Of a DNA stretch of 64,000 nucleotides, positions 12,186-23,700 are shown piece after piece; the first letter of the stretch is position 1; each line of letters begins with the position of its first letter. A program made the position numbers and the translations under genes. This DNA comes from Hyalella azteca. Lineage: Eukaryota; Arthropoda; Malacostraca; Amphipoda; Hyalellidae. The notes below the pieces were generated by a model, which saw nothing but the letters and a program-made list of their open reading frames with translations, searched no databases and was not told the origin of the DNA. The stretch is from assembly GCF_000764305.2 (NCBI RefSeq), contig NW_025939632.1, forward strand, positions 220,259 through 284,258, read 5' to 3'.

Positions 12186-13049
12186 CAATTTAAAATTATA
12201 CATTTTCTGATGGAGCAAGTTTATATATTAAATAATTTTTAATGAGTAAATTTATCATAGCATCTAAATTTGTTTCAAATTAGCAACTTTAATTAAATGA
12301 GCAATTTAAACGGTACTCATACGTTTTTGTATAAATGAGACATTTTGGTGTGGGTTGATTGAACAATTTTGTACGAAGTGATTTTGAATTTAAACCATCC
12401 AAATTGGGTAATTTAAACAAAGTAAATTTAAATGTTTGAAAATTCTGAATTCAAATGTGGCAGTTTTGCAAGGGGGCATTTCGGGACATGTTTTCGGTGT
12501 ACGTAGTTGGCAGCGATGAAAAGGCGACCTAAGCGTGAATGAATAAATGAATTTATATAATGAAACTGAATGAGACATTCACGTAAATGAATGTTAAAAC
12601 ACTACTTAAATGCAAAAAAGGCAATGAAATTTACTATTTCTTCATCTAAAATCTTTTGGAGACCAGCTCCATCATCAAGTAAAATATTAGAGAATTCAGG
12701 GACAAGAAACCGAAAAAAGACCAATGTTGAGAATTCACTTGACGTCTATATTTTTTTTAATTCTTGGTTAAGTAACGATTCAAGAAAACTAATTATATTA
12801 CTACTTACGACCTACGATCAAATGATAGTTGTCTAGCCGATGGTAACATGATAGTGAAAGTATTTATGACCGAAGCAAGGTATGAGCAAAGTCTAGCGAT
12901 CATTTTTCAGATATCGAAGGTTATAAATCATTTACCTTCACCCAGGTCGTGAATCAACCGTGGAACATCAACATTGTTCAGAGCATGCATGTTTATTTAT
13001 AGGCAATGCACGGTAATGACACACAATCATGAATAAATTTTCGAAAATA
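12186..13049. other. AT-rich interval without features
   Basis: No repeat, domain or transposon signature recognised. Open frames are at most about 80 codons. Confidence 0.45.
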
Positions 13050-13480
13050 AATTGACGATATTCAGCCACTGATCACAGCGACGTCAGGCCAGGTAAGTCT
13101 TTGTTGAAGTACCCACTTAAAGAACTAAATATTTCCTATATATATATATATATATATATTTCATCATTTCCTATATTGAAGGGAAATTGGCGATATTCAG
13201 CCACTGATCACAGCGACGTCAGGCCAGGTAAGTCTTTGTTGAAGAACCAACTTAAGGAACTAAATATTTCCTATATATATATATATATATATATATATGC
13301 AAGTTTGATTGAAGACCAGAGCATGCTTTTTATTTAATTGAAAGGAAATTGGTGATTTTCAGCCCCTGATCACAGCGACGTCAGGCCAGGTAAGTCTTTG
13401 TTGAAGAACCAACTTGAGGAACTATAATGTTGGAACTAAAAATAAAGGAACTAAAACATTAAATATTTCCTATATTGAAG
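13050..13480. repeat. Three tandem copies of a 135-155 bp unit with TA microsatellites
   Basis: The phrase CACAGCGACGTCAGGCCAGG occurs in three successive units. Each is followed by GTAAGTCTTTGTTGAAG, and the first two also by AAATATTTCC and a (TA)n run. The internal CAGGTAAGT resembles a splice donor but no coding frame is attached. Confidence 0.88.
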
Positions 13481-14465
13481 GGAAAGCTGCCAACCTTCGA
13501 CAGCTCGTGTAGGGACGTCCAGTACAGGCAAGCACATAAGTCACTCAAGGGGATACTTCAAGTGTTCATGTTTACGAAGGAACATGACGCGAAGGCTGGC
13601 CTTCTTAGTTTCCAGTGCCAGCGAAGGTCAGGTGAGATGTTGGGGCTTCGTGTTCAAAATTCAGGAGATGACGAGGCTTTGCCACATGAGGGCTTAAGAC
13701 GGTCTTCCCGGTCATAGTGATGTTAATATTATAAATATTGATAAAATAAAATATTACTCAAATTTTTTTAACAATTAAATATTGAAACGTGAATTATTGC
13801 TAAGCTCGTTTGGTTATTTAGCCACGTAAAGTAACACTTTAAGTATTATAGTTGACCTGCCAACAGACCCTTCGGTAAATTAAATATTCTTGAATTACAA
13901 TTCATTTAATGAAACAACGTATTCTGTAAAATTTCATTTGTAACATATTGGAATTCGTATTTTGTCCATCGTCATTTACAGGACTTTGTCCATCCCCCTG
14001 CCTAAATTATCTCTCACAATTAATACTGTCACTAGATTGCTTGAATCGCACATTCACTAGAAATTCGCTTTTAAATTTCTAATCTCTCACAATAATGTGA
14101 ATTCGCTCTCGTAGCTCCTTCCTGGCGATGTGTGAACGTAATGATTAATATCAAATTCTAGTGTTTACTAATGTCATCTATAAATTGCTACATATGCAGA
14201 CAACTTTTCTTCCTGTTTCATCCCGTCGAAGGCCGAACGCATTTCCTGCCTGTCTTGCAGAACGCAGTCTTGCGGCGTCGCAATGACTGCCAATTTTATC
14301 GTAGCATTTGTCAGAAAAAATCAGTTCCTCTTCACGTGTTCAGGATGCGTAAGCGTCCGAAAAGAAGTGGGAAGAACGGGAATATTGATTAAAATTCTAT
14401 CACGTTGCTCCACAAAGCAGGATGCGGCCACATCGCGAGGCTGCGGCCTTCACGTGACGTTACTG
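13481..14465. other. Non-genic interval
   Basis: Two to three short open frames (up to 97 codons) with no recognisable domain or repeat. No gene supported. Confidence 0.45.
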
Positions 14466-14882
14466 GGTTCATTATCTTGCCCTCGTGGAAATGACTTTAG
14501 GAATAGTCCCATAAGGCAGACAAGAAAGGTGCATTATCTTGTCCTCGTAGAAATGACTTTTGGACCAGTCCTATAAGGCGGACGCGGGAGGTGCATTATC
14601 TTGCCCTCGTGGAAAAGATTTCAGGAATAGTCCTATAAGGCAGACGCGGGAGGTGCATTATCTTGTCCTAGTGGAAAAGATTTTTGGACCAGTCCTATAA
14701 GGCAGTCGTGGGAGGTGCATTATCTTGACCTCGTGGAAATGACTTTTGGACCAGTCCTCTAAGGCAGGCGCGGGAGGTTCATTATCTTGTCCTCGTGGAA
14801 AAGACTTTAGGACCAGTCCTCTAAGGCAGACGCGGGAGGTTCATTATCTTGTCCTCGGGGAAATGACTTTTGGACCAGTCCT
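14466..14882. repeat. 62-bp minisatellite, array C
   Basis: About 6.7 units of 62 bp with GCATTATCTTGTCCTCGTGG and CCAGTCCTATAAGGCAGACG. The same family recurs at 16149-16350, beyond an adapter junction. Confidence 0.93.
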
Positions 14883-15000
14883 AAGGACACAGCTTGGGAC
14901 ATAAGGCCTCGAAGAAGACACAGCATGGGTCATAAGGCCTCGAAGAGGACACAGCATGGGTCATAAGGCCTCACAGCTAGGGTCATAAGGCTTCGAAGCC
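14883..15000. repeat. Fragment of array A
   Basis: About 118 bp of the 31-bp family in the 115-bp higher-order arrangement of 8816-9205, abutting array C without a transition. It may be a real segmental copy or an assembly product. Confidence 0.88.
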
Positions 15001-15840
15001 TCTCACTCTCTTGTCTCTGCAAACTAAGGTTAGCAAGAAGTGCTATCTTGATGCCCTTGGTAAGAACAGGTCTCATATAATTCTCCTCAACCTCTCTTCG
15101 GGATAGAAACACGGATTTATAATGGTTTCATTGATATATCTTTGCGCAGGTAGACGAAACGAAAGCCTGATCACCAGTAGAGCTGTAGAACTCGTTCCAG
15201 AAAGTTGATGCCTTCACCGTGCGCTATTGTTGCCGCCAGGCTACTTTTACAAGCGAGCCTGAAGGTCCGATGCGGCACCATCAGGCCGATGAGGTCTGAT
15301 GAGTGTGGAACTCACGTACGCAAAGGGGGGAGACTTCTAAATTAGGTTCAACAAATCTTTTGTAAATGCCTTCCATATACTGCAATGTCGATTGAGAACG
15401 GCGGGTTACTTCAGTACAAACAATGTACTGAAAAAAAATGTGTAATCAGAATGGATGCCAATTCATAATGTATAACTCTGTGAATGTAAACGATTTATAA
15501 TTTTTTAAGTCTTGTTTCCAACGGAAAATCTGCTCTGTTGAAATTCTGAGGTAAAGAACTCGATGTCTTTTCAGCCCCTTTGCCCACGGGAGCAGCAGCG
15601 AGCTGCTTGGGTATCCTTGGATCGGTGGGAGTCCTTACAAGGATGCTTGTGCCTTGGCCACTTGCCCGGGGCATGAAGAAGATTCGAGCCTTGCAGTGGA
15701 TCAGGTGCCCTTGAGAGTTAGGGGAAGAGGAGGGAACGAGGGAGAAAGGGGAGGATGAGGGCGAGGGAGCGAGGAAGGAGTTGGGGGGAAGGTGTAGAGG
15801 GGAAGACGCTTGATTGGTAATGGAAACTGCCCAATTCATT
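15001..15840. other. Non-genic interval
   Basis: Unique-looking sequence with a purine-rich stretch at about 15715-15795 (GAGGGAACGAGGGAGAAAGG). No gene recognised. Confidence 0.45.
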
Positions 15841-16020
15841 GCAAGGGTCCCACAACACGGTGATGGCGGGACAGCAAGGGTCCCACAACACGGTGCTGGC
15901 GGGACAGCAAGGGTCTCGCAACACGGTGCCGGCGGGACAGCAAGGTCCCACAACACGGTGCTGGCGGGACAGCAAGGGTCCCACAACACGGTGCTGGAGG
16001 GACAGCAAAGGTCCCACAAC
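15841..16020. repeat. Fragment of array B
   Basis: Five to six units of the 33-bp family in the same orientation as 9207-9596. It is cut at 16020 by an adapter junction. Confidence 0.92.
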
Positions 16021-16058
16021 CTGTCTCTTATACACATCTAGATGTGTATAAGAGACAG
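16021..16058. other. Nextera mate-pair junction adapter (assembly artefact)
   Basis: Exact 38-bp mosaic-end palindrome. Array B changes orientation across it, as expected when the two ends of one circularised fragment are read through the junction. Confidence 0.97.
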
Positions 16059-16110
16059 CGCCAGCACCGTGTTGTGGGACCCTTGCTGTCCCGCCAGCAC
16101 CGTGTTGTGG
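16059..16110. repeat. Inverted array B fragment between two adapters
   Basis: 52 bp reading CCAGCACCGTGTTGTGGGAC, the reverse complement of array B. It is flanked on both sides by adapter palindromes, so it is a read-derived insert and its genomic position cannot be trusted. Confidence 0.9.
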
Positions 16111-16148
16111 CTGTCTCTTATACACATCTAGATGTGTATAAGAGACAG
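16111..16148. other. Nextera mate-pair junction adapter (assembly artefact)
   Basis: Second exact 38-bp mosaic-end palindrome within 100 bp of the first. Confidence 0.97.
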
Positions 16149-16350
16149 GTCCTATAAGGCAGACGCGGGAGGTGCATTATCTTGTCCTCGTGGAAATAAC
16201 TTTAGGAATAGTCCTCTAAGGCAGACGCGGAGAGCGCATTATCTTGTCCCCGTGTAAACGGCTTTTGGACCAGTCCTATAAGGCAGACGCGGGAGGTGCC
16301 TTATCTTGTCCTAGTGGAAATGACTTTTGGACCAGTCTTAATTAAACGGC
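16149..16350. repeat. Fragment of array C
   Basis: Three or so 62-bp units of the same family as 14466-14882, starting directly at an adapter. Confidence 0.9.
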
Positions 16351-16704
16351 AGATGCGGCAGTCCTACAAGGCAATCCCGGGTGGCTCTTCAATGGACCGG
16401 CTGAGGAATGTCATGAGAAGACTTCTTGATACAACGTCGGAAGATTTAGTGTGAAGGATGATATGAGAAATCCTATTCCACGAGTGGTTCAGGCGAGTTT
16501 TTACGTGACAGCAGTTATGGATGACCTTTACGACGCTGCCGATTAGGACATAATTATGTTAACGGAACCAAATGTTAGGAATGTCTTGTTCTTCGTCACG
16601 ACTATCATGTTACAAATGTCATGTTCTCCGATGTATTCAACCCAGAGACAAGCAGAGAGAAACGTGAATGAAAAATATACCAAAGATGATGATGTTATAT
16701 ACCG
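16351..16704. other. Non-genic interval
   Basis: No repeat or coding signal recognised. Confidence 0.4.
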
Positions 16705-17215
16705 TGGTGAGCACTAAGAATTTTACAATGGTGAGCACTGAGCATGTTCCAGTGGTGAGAACTGAGAATTTTACAATGGTGAGCACTGAGCATGTTCCTG
16801 TGGTGAGCATGTTCCAATGGTGAGCACCGAGCATGTCCTAATGGTGAGCATGTTCCAGGGGTGAGAACTGAGAATTTTACAATGGTGAGCACTGAGCATG
16901 TTCCAGTGGTGAGCACTGAGCATGTTCCAGTGGTGAGCACTGAGCATGTTCCAGTGGTGAGCATTTTCCAGTGGTGACCACTGAGAATTTTACAATGGTG
17001 AGCACTAAGCATGTTCCAGTGGTGAGCATGTTCCAGTGGCGAGCATGTTCCAGTGGTGAGCATGTTCCAGTGGTGAGCATGTTCCAGTGGTGAGCATGTT
17101 CCAGTGGTGAGCATGTTCCAGTGGTGAGCATGTTCCAGTGGTGAGAACTGAGAATTTTACAATGGTGAACACCGAGCATGTTCCAGTGGTGAGCACTAAG
17201 CATGTTCCAGTGGTA
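16705..17215. repeat. 17/24-bp minisatellite around GAGCATGTTCCAGTGGT
   Basis: A mixed array in which a 17-bp unit alternates with longer units carrying GAGCACTGAGCATGTTCC or GAGAACTGAGAATTTTAC. A pure 17-bp run lies at about 17025-17140. Confidence 0.93.
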
Positions 17216-18250
17216 ATGATGTTTTAACGACATCTTCATGTGTCGGCTGCCAAAGATGTGTAGGAGATATTTCAGTTCATGACAAAGACATGAGTTAGCA
17301 TGACAGAACTTGACGCTATCAACCCTTCCAATTTTTCCTGCAAATGTCCAGGAAGCAAAAAAAAAGAAAAAAATGAAAATCTTTTCTAAAATTTAAAATG
17401 TATGAATGATATAAAATATTTGACAATCAATTCCACTGATTTTCCTCAATATTCACTTAAGCCATTGATGTCACTGAAAGCACGTATAATTGAAGAGACT
17501 AGCACGTAAGAAGACTTATTTATCTAACGATAAAATGTTGCTATTTTAACATAGACAAAATAATAGCAGATGATCACCTTGATAGACCTGAGTTGGTTGT
17601 GGCCTCTGCCAGCCGTGGTTCTGGTGGCAATATTTTTGGACTGTGTTGACCCGCCATCTTTCTTATTAAGGAATGCACGTCAATTTGCATAATGGCATGA
17701 CCAATGAAAATTATTGTGGAATAAACTGTTCTCTCGGGTGGTCTTTAAATTCTAATTTGAAAATTATAACACGAATTAATAGCTTTGAGCGTGCTTCCAA
17801 AATTTACTTGCAAATAATAACGAAAAATATATATATGCTATTTATTTAATGGCTCACATTTTCTTTTAATGGTGCCAGTGATCAACAATTAATTAAATGA
17901 AAAACTCTCAATTAATTATGCATACGTTATGCTGTTGTCCATAAGAAAATGATACGGCAATTTCTTTATAGTAAAAATAATAAACATTCTCTGTTTTGCT
18001 GCCCGGTCACGGAATAGTTCCTGTGTCACCTTTTGGCTGTCTCCCAAAAAGGCATGGACCCAAAAATTGCAAACAAAGCAGCTTTCCTGTAAACAAAAGC
18101 TGATAAAAACCAGCAAACAACTTCAACCTTTGAAAAAAACTTCAAAAAACAACTTCAACAAAAACAACTTCAACTTTTGCACGCTGCGCTGCCCCGAACT
18201 TTATTGAGTGTGGAAGCAAGCAACCGACCTTCAGCCTATCCTGCTCATAA
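17216..18250. other. AT-rich interval without features
   Basis: No domain, repeat array or transposon end recognised. A few AACTTCAAC/AAACAACTTC repeats occur at about 18115-18170. Confidence 0.45.
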
Positions 18251-18256
18251 GACTGA

Positions 18257-18425
18257 GAGGCTTGTGAGGGAAGAGGGGCGTGTGAGGGAAGAGGGGCGTG
18301 TGAGGGAAGAGGGGCGTGTGAGGGAAGAGGGGCGTGTGAGGGAAGAGGGGCGTGTGAGGGAAGAGAGGCTTGTGAGGGAAGAGAGGCTTGTGAGGCATGA
18401 GAGGCTTGTGAGGAAGAGATGCTTG
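18257..18425. repeat. 18-bp purine-rich minisatellite (GAGGGAAGAGGGGCGTGT)
   Basis: About nine units of 18 bp. The period gives an artificial hexapeptide repeat (GRVREE) on the plus strand. One strand carries repeated GGG/GGGG runs. Confidence 0.93.
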
Positions 18426-18470
18426 TGAAGGAATTTAATGGGGCCCAAGGGAAATTAATGATTAAGGCCC

Positions 18471-18730
18471 AACATGTCTTGTACGAATTTAATAGTTCCA
18501 TTAACCCGTTATTTCATCGTACCCTTATCCTCGGCCCCACGTGTCTTGTACGAATTTAATAGTTCCATTAACCCATTACTTCGTCGTACCCTTATCCTTG
18601 TTCCCACGTGTCTTATGTAAATTTAATAGTTCCATTAACCCATTATTTCATCGTACCCTTATCCTTGTTCCCACGTGTCTTATGTAAATTTAATAGTTCC
18701 ATTAACCCATTATTTCCTCGTACCCTGGCC
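18471..18730. repeat. 67-bp tandem repeat, about 4 copies
   Basis: The phrase GTGTCTTATGTAAATTTAAT (or GTACG variant) recurs at 18541, 18608 and 18675, with TAGTTCCATTAACCCATTA in each unit. Confidence 0.92.
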
Positions 18731-18887
18731 CCACTGTAGCAGCTGACACTTCTCCCTCCCCCCCAAAATTGAAGGCAAGTTCTCCCACGTGCGCGGTGAC
18801 CTCAGAGCGACGGTACAGCGGCGCCTGAGCTTCACAGGAAGCCTTCTAATTAACCTGCCGCACTTTACGACCATAACATAATAATTG

Positions 18888-19385
18888 TTAAACGCCGTAC
18901 TGCAATAATAACAACTGAACAATAGTAATTACCGCTTTGCAGCAATAATAACCACTGTACAATAGTAATTACCGCTGCGTAGCAATAGTAATCATTGAAG
19001 AATGATAATTATCGCTGTGCAGTAATAGTAACCATTGAACAATAATAATTACCGCTGTGCAGCAATAGTAATCATTGAACAATAATAATTACCGCTGTGC
19101 AGCAATAGTAATGATTGAAAAATTACAATTACCACTGTACAACAATAGTAACCATTGAACAGTAATAATTACCGCTGTGCAGCAATAATACCCACTGAAC
19201 AATAATAATTACCGCTGTACAGTAATAGTAACCATTGAAGAATGATAATTATCGCTGTACAGCAATAGTAATCATTGAACAATAATAGTTACCACTGTGC
19301 AGCAATAATAAGAACCGAACAATAATAATTTACATTGTGCAGCAATAGTAACCATTAAACAATAACAATAAACTGCACAATAAAG
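18888..19385. repeat. About 40-bp minisatellite, 11-12 copies
   Basis: Units contain AATAATTACCGCTGTGCAGC and AATAGTAACCATTGAAC. The right end degenerates. Confidence 0.92.
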
Positions 19386-20179
19386 ATTATCACTGTAAAA
19401 TCTCTCTTCAAAAGTGGCTTTAGATAAGCTTTATTTGTGAGTGGTTGCTCAATAATAAAAACCATTGTAGAATATAATTTTAAAGAGGCTGACGAATAGT
19501 ATTATAAGGACGAGCTCATCAAATGCGGCAAGGGAAATGTGATAAAAAGAAACGGGCCGCAGAATAATTGATAATTAGTAAAGCTTTATACAGGCCGACA
19601 GGCCACAGAATAACTGATAGTTAGTCAAATTAGGATTAGATATTTTCCGTGTGCTATGATAAATAATATACGCACATGTAAAAAAGTGATAATTTTGGTC
19701 CTTTTGGTCCTTCTAGCACGCTATTTTAGGGTAGACGGTCCCCTTAAATGCTTGCTTTCTGCGCCATCTTCTATCGAAAAATGGCTGTGAATAAATAGCC
19801 GTTACTGTTCAATGCAAAAATTACACATAAAAAGAAGCAAATTTACGACTCGTGGATAATTTTTTTTGTTTTCCAAACATTTCTTTCGCACACTTACCGT
19901 GACCGTTTGGTCAATTTAAGTTAACTGCTGTAACTGGACACTGCATGCATCATGTGTTGTGTTAATAATAACTCATCTAGCTCTTACATGTCATCATCGA
20001 ATTCCATCCTATAATTTATTAGAGTTTTCAGCGCCTGGGAATTTTTTATTGCAAGTGAAGATGCGCCGAGCAAACAAGTTCTGGGACGATGATGGGCAAG
20101 CGCGACCTTGGCACGCGCTGTACCAATCCTGTTCTCTGGGACCTGAGGCTGAGTCCTGGGGCTGGCATTGTGAGTTTAA
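19386..20179. other. Non-genic interval
   Basis: AT-rich, no feature recognised. Confidence 0.4.
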
Positions 20180-20640
20180 ATCCTGAGGCTTACATTAATT
20201 ATGGACTTGAATCCTGTGGCTTGAATTATGAACTTAAATCCTGTGGCTTGCATTATGAGCCTAAATCTTGTGGATTTAGGCTCATAATACATCATGAGCT
20301 TAAATCCTACAGCTTGCATAATGAACTTTAATACTGCAGATTGCAATTATATGAGCTTAAATCATGTAGCTTGCATTATATGAGCTTAAATCATGTAGCT
20401 TGCATTATATGAGCTTAAATCATGTAGCTTGCATTATATGAGCTTAAATCCTGTGGCTTGCAATATGAACTTAAATCCTGGGGCTGGCATTATGAGGCTA
20501 AATCCTGTGGCTTGCATTATGAACTTAAATCATGTAGCTTGCATTATGAGCATGAATCCTGTGGACTTAGGCTCATAATGCATTTTGAGCCTGAATCCTG
20601 TGGCCTGCATTATGAGCCTAAATAATTTGATTTTGGTTGA
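20180..20640. repeat. About 29-bp minisatellite around ATGAGCTTAAATCATGTAGC
   Basis: About 15 units. Four near-identical units lie at 20340-20460. Two units read TGTGG(A)TTTAGGCTCATAAT, a short inverted arrangement of the core. Confidence 0.9.
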
Positions 20641-21599
20641 AGCATTAAATCTTGGAGCTTAAATCTACGTTTTTAATGCTGTTGTTTGGTCCTTAGGGCT
20701 AAATCATGTGACATGAGCCTTGGTTTATATCCTGTGGCTCAAATCCTGGGTTTAAATTCTGCTGCTGAAGTTGCAGAGTTTGATTCATGGATCTCCATAA
20801 TGGAACTGAATCCTGTTTCTGTATGAAATGAAATCTGCAATATAAAAAAAAGCAGCTGGTGAGTTCAGTTGGCTTGGGACGGCAGGCAAACGAACAATTT
20901 TATGCCTCAGACGAGGCTAAACTTTTTGTCTTGGGTTCTCATCATCAGCAGTATTAACAGCCAATGTCAGGAGCCAGGGTACATACAGGCGTGAGGGAAA
21001 ACATAATCATGATAAATGCCGGACAAAAACTGATTGCAATAAATTTCATCTCATCGATGGCCATGAAAGCGACATTTATTTGCGGACAGAGAGGACGCGT
21101 CCGTCGGGGCATATCATTACTTGACGGCCCTGCAGTTATTGGCCGTACGTGCGTGTCTTTCCATTATGAAATTGGTCGTGAAGTCGGATAAAATCAATGA
21201 CTACATAATTTACCGTCCTTCTGCTGCCGTCTTTTGATTCTGATGCAAATTACTGTAACGGACCTGCCATCTTCTGGTTATGGCTTCGCTTGGTGATTGA
21301 AGTTGTCGCATTGAGGATAAAATAAGCTGGGATTAAATAAGTAGATCTTATTATGGATGCACAATATTTTGGAACTATAGTATGGTGAAGTATCATGCAG
21401 GACCTTAGCATTGTTTATTGTACGAGGTGTTACCATGCAGTTACGTGCATCCAGTTTTTAAGGACGTGGTCAGCATAATGAAAACTCAACGCACAAAATG
21501 ATGAGAATTTTGAATGAACCAAGAACGTGTATGCCTCTCGTCTGGCCAGGTATGTTACTCAAACGAGCTTTAGTAATGCATAACCTTATCTTATACCGG
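20641..21599. other. Non-genic interval
   Basis: No gene, array or transposon end recognised beyond decayed outliers of the preceding array (to about 20820). Confidence 0.4.
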
Positions 21600-22085
21600 T
21601 ATCGTACAATTAACTCGCGATAGTGCAGTTTTACAGTATCGTACAATTAATGCGCGATACTGCAGTGTTAAAGTATCGTACAAATAACGCGCGATACTGC
21701 AGTATTACAGTATCGTACAAATAACGTCTGATACGATAGTCATGCAGTATCGTACAAATAACGTGAGATACTGCAGCATAACAGTATCGTACAAATAACG
21801 TCTGATACTGCAGCATTACAGTATCGTACAAATAACGTCTGATACTGCAGTATTACAGTATCGTACAAATAACGTACGATACTGCAGTATTACAGTATCG
21901 TATAAATAACGTCTGATACTGCAGTATTACAGTATCGTACAAATAATGCGCGATACTGCAGTATTACAGTATCGCACAAATAACGCGCGATACTGCAGTA
22001 TTACAGTATCGCACAAATAATGCGCGATACTGCAGTATAACAGTATCGTACAAACAACGTGCGATACTGCACCACAGTATCGCAC
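21600..22085. repeat. 37-bp minisatellite with a hairpin in each unit
   Basis: About 13 units. Many contain CGATACTGCAGTATTACAGTATCG-type sequence: 8-bp arms CGATACTG and CAGTATCG separated by 8 bases. In other units the left arm is TGATACTG. The array can form a regular series of stem-loops. Confidence 0.93.
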
Positions 22086-22959
22086 GCAATTAAAGTCCGA
22101 CAACAACACTCCAGTCGAGAATATCGTCACTGCAATTCAATTTGTGCAGCTTGCCCAGCAATTAATTAACTTAGGCATCGTTTTTTCTAGGCAGGTTAGT
22201 GAGGCAAACGAACAATGGTTTACGAGGTCAAGGAGAAATACGCCAGAAACTCAGAGATGTTCCGACGCAAAAACAATCAGTCGTGCGGAGACCAGCCCTG
22301 GGATCCAGGCCGGTAATTTCACGTAAATTGCGCTGCGGAATTCACAGGATCCTGGAATGCGATCCCTAGAGTTCTATCACTACACCCCAACATCTTCGTA
22401 TCTATTCTTGAAATGCTATCCTTATATGCTCAGATATATTAAAATAATTCGATTCCTGCAGATCTTTTCCTAGACCGCTATTTCTAAAAGTTCTATTCCC
22501 TACAATGCAATTTAATAAGATTCTTTTATATAACGATTTTCGTAAAGTTATATCTCTACAATGCTCTTCCTACAACGCTATCCATACATTGTTATTCCTA
22601 CAGCTCTACTCCTATAATGCAATTACCACAGTTCTATTCCTACAACTGATTCCTACCACGCAATTTGCGTCAGCCAAAAATCAAATTTAGAAATGCACTT
22701 CGGAAATATTTGATGTCAGCGGAGTTTTTATAGAATTTATCTACAACGTAGGATAGCGAAGTGAAACTTACTTGCCAGTGAAATGACCGCTATTAACGCA
22801 GTCTTTGTGACGACGTTTAGCAATGCCTTCATGTTGGTTACGTGATTCCAATAAAGTCGAGCAATTAATTTGTGTGTCTCGCTATTTTTGTGTCACGTGG
22901 TCGTCGTCAAAAAATGCTGCGACATGCGAACAGGAAGACTAAATCAAGTGGATAAGAAA
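22086..22959. other. Non-genic interval
   Basis: A loose repetition of CTATTCCTACAA-like motifs at about 22370-22660. No gene recognised. Confidence 0.45.
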
Positions 22960-23275
22960 GTTGCGAAAAGTGAACAAGAAGGCTACGACAAGCGGACAAG
23001 AAGGACCCGACAAGCGGACAAGAAGGCTACGACAAGTGAACAAGAAGGCCCCGGCAAGCGGACAAGAAGGACACAACAAGCAGACAAGAAGGCTACGACA
23101 AGCGGACAAGAATAACCCGACAAGCGGACAAGACGGCTCCGACAAGCGGACAAGAAGGCTACGACAATTGGAGAAGATAGCCGCGACAAGGAGACAATAA
23201 TGCCCCGACAAGCGGACAAGACGGCTCCGACAAGCGGACACGAAGGACCCGACAAGCGGACAAGGACCATGCAAG
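22960..23275. repeat. 22-bp minisatellite (AAGCGGACAAGAAGGCTACGAC)
   Basis: About 14 units at a 22-bp spacing, with variants CCCGAC, CTCCGAC and AAGTGAAC. Open frames on both strands reflect the 66-bp triplet period and are not genes. Confidence 0.93.
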
Positions 23276-23402
23276 CATTGGAAGAGGTTCAGCCAAGGCC
23301 GCTGGGTTCTGTGAACAGGATACTGCCGGTGGATCGTGTCGGCGCAGTTGTGGGAGACGCTAACAAAATGCAGGATTTGGTCCTATAGGATCTGGTGGAG
23401 GC

Positions 23403-23535
23403 GTAAGGTTCTAAGGGCAGCGTGGCTGGCTGGTCGTGTCGTAAGGTTCTAAGGGCAGCGTGGCTGGCTGGTCGTGTCGTAAGGTTCTAAGGGCAGCGCG
23501 GCTGGCTGGTCGTGTCGTAAGGTTCTAGGAGCTTC
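23403..23535. repeat. 38-bp tandem repeat, 3.5 copies
   Basis: GTAAGGTTCTAAGGGCAGCG recurs at 23403, 23441 and 23479. The units are almost identical. Confidence 0.93.
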
Positions 23536-23592
23536 AGCTGTGGCAGGTTGAAGGGCATTTTTTACGTTGCGTGCGGAAGTGCCGTGAGAATC

Positions 23593-23700
23593 TTGCACCA
23601 CCTGAGCACCGCACCACCTGAGCACTGCACCACCTGAGCACTGCACCACCTGAGAACTTCACCACCTGAGCACTGCACCACCTGAGCACTGCACCACCTA
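23593..23700. repeat. 16-bp minisatellite (CACCACCTGAGCACTG)
   Basis: Seven units of 16 bp. It is the third array within 750 bp. Confidence 0.92.

Noticed and set aside
13090..13410. CAGGTAAGT repeated three times as splice donors of a tandem exon
   Set aside because: No open frame is shared by the three units upstream of the donor, so it is just part of the tandem unit.
15495..16125. Open frames of 135-180 codons on the minus strand
   Set aside because: They run through array B and the mate-pair adapters; peptides such as VSYTHLDVYKRQ and MCIRDR are translated adapter sequence.
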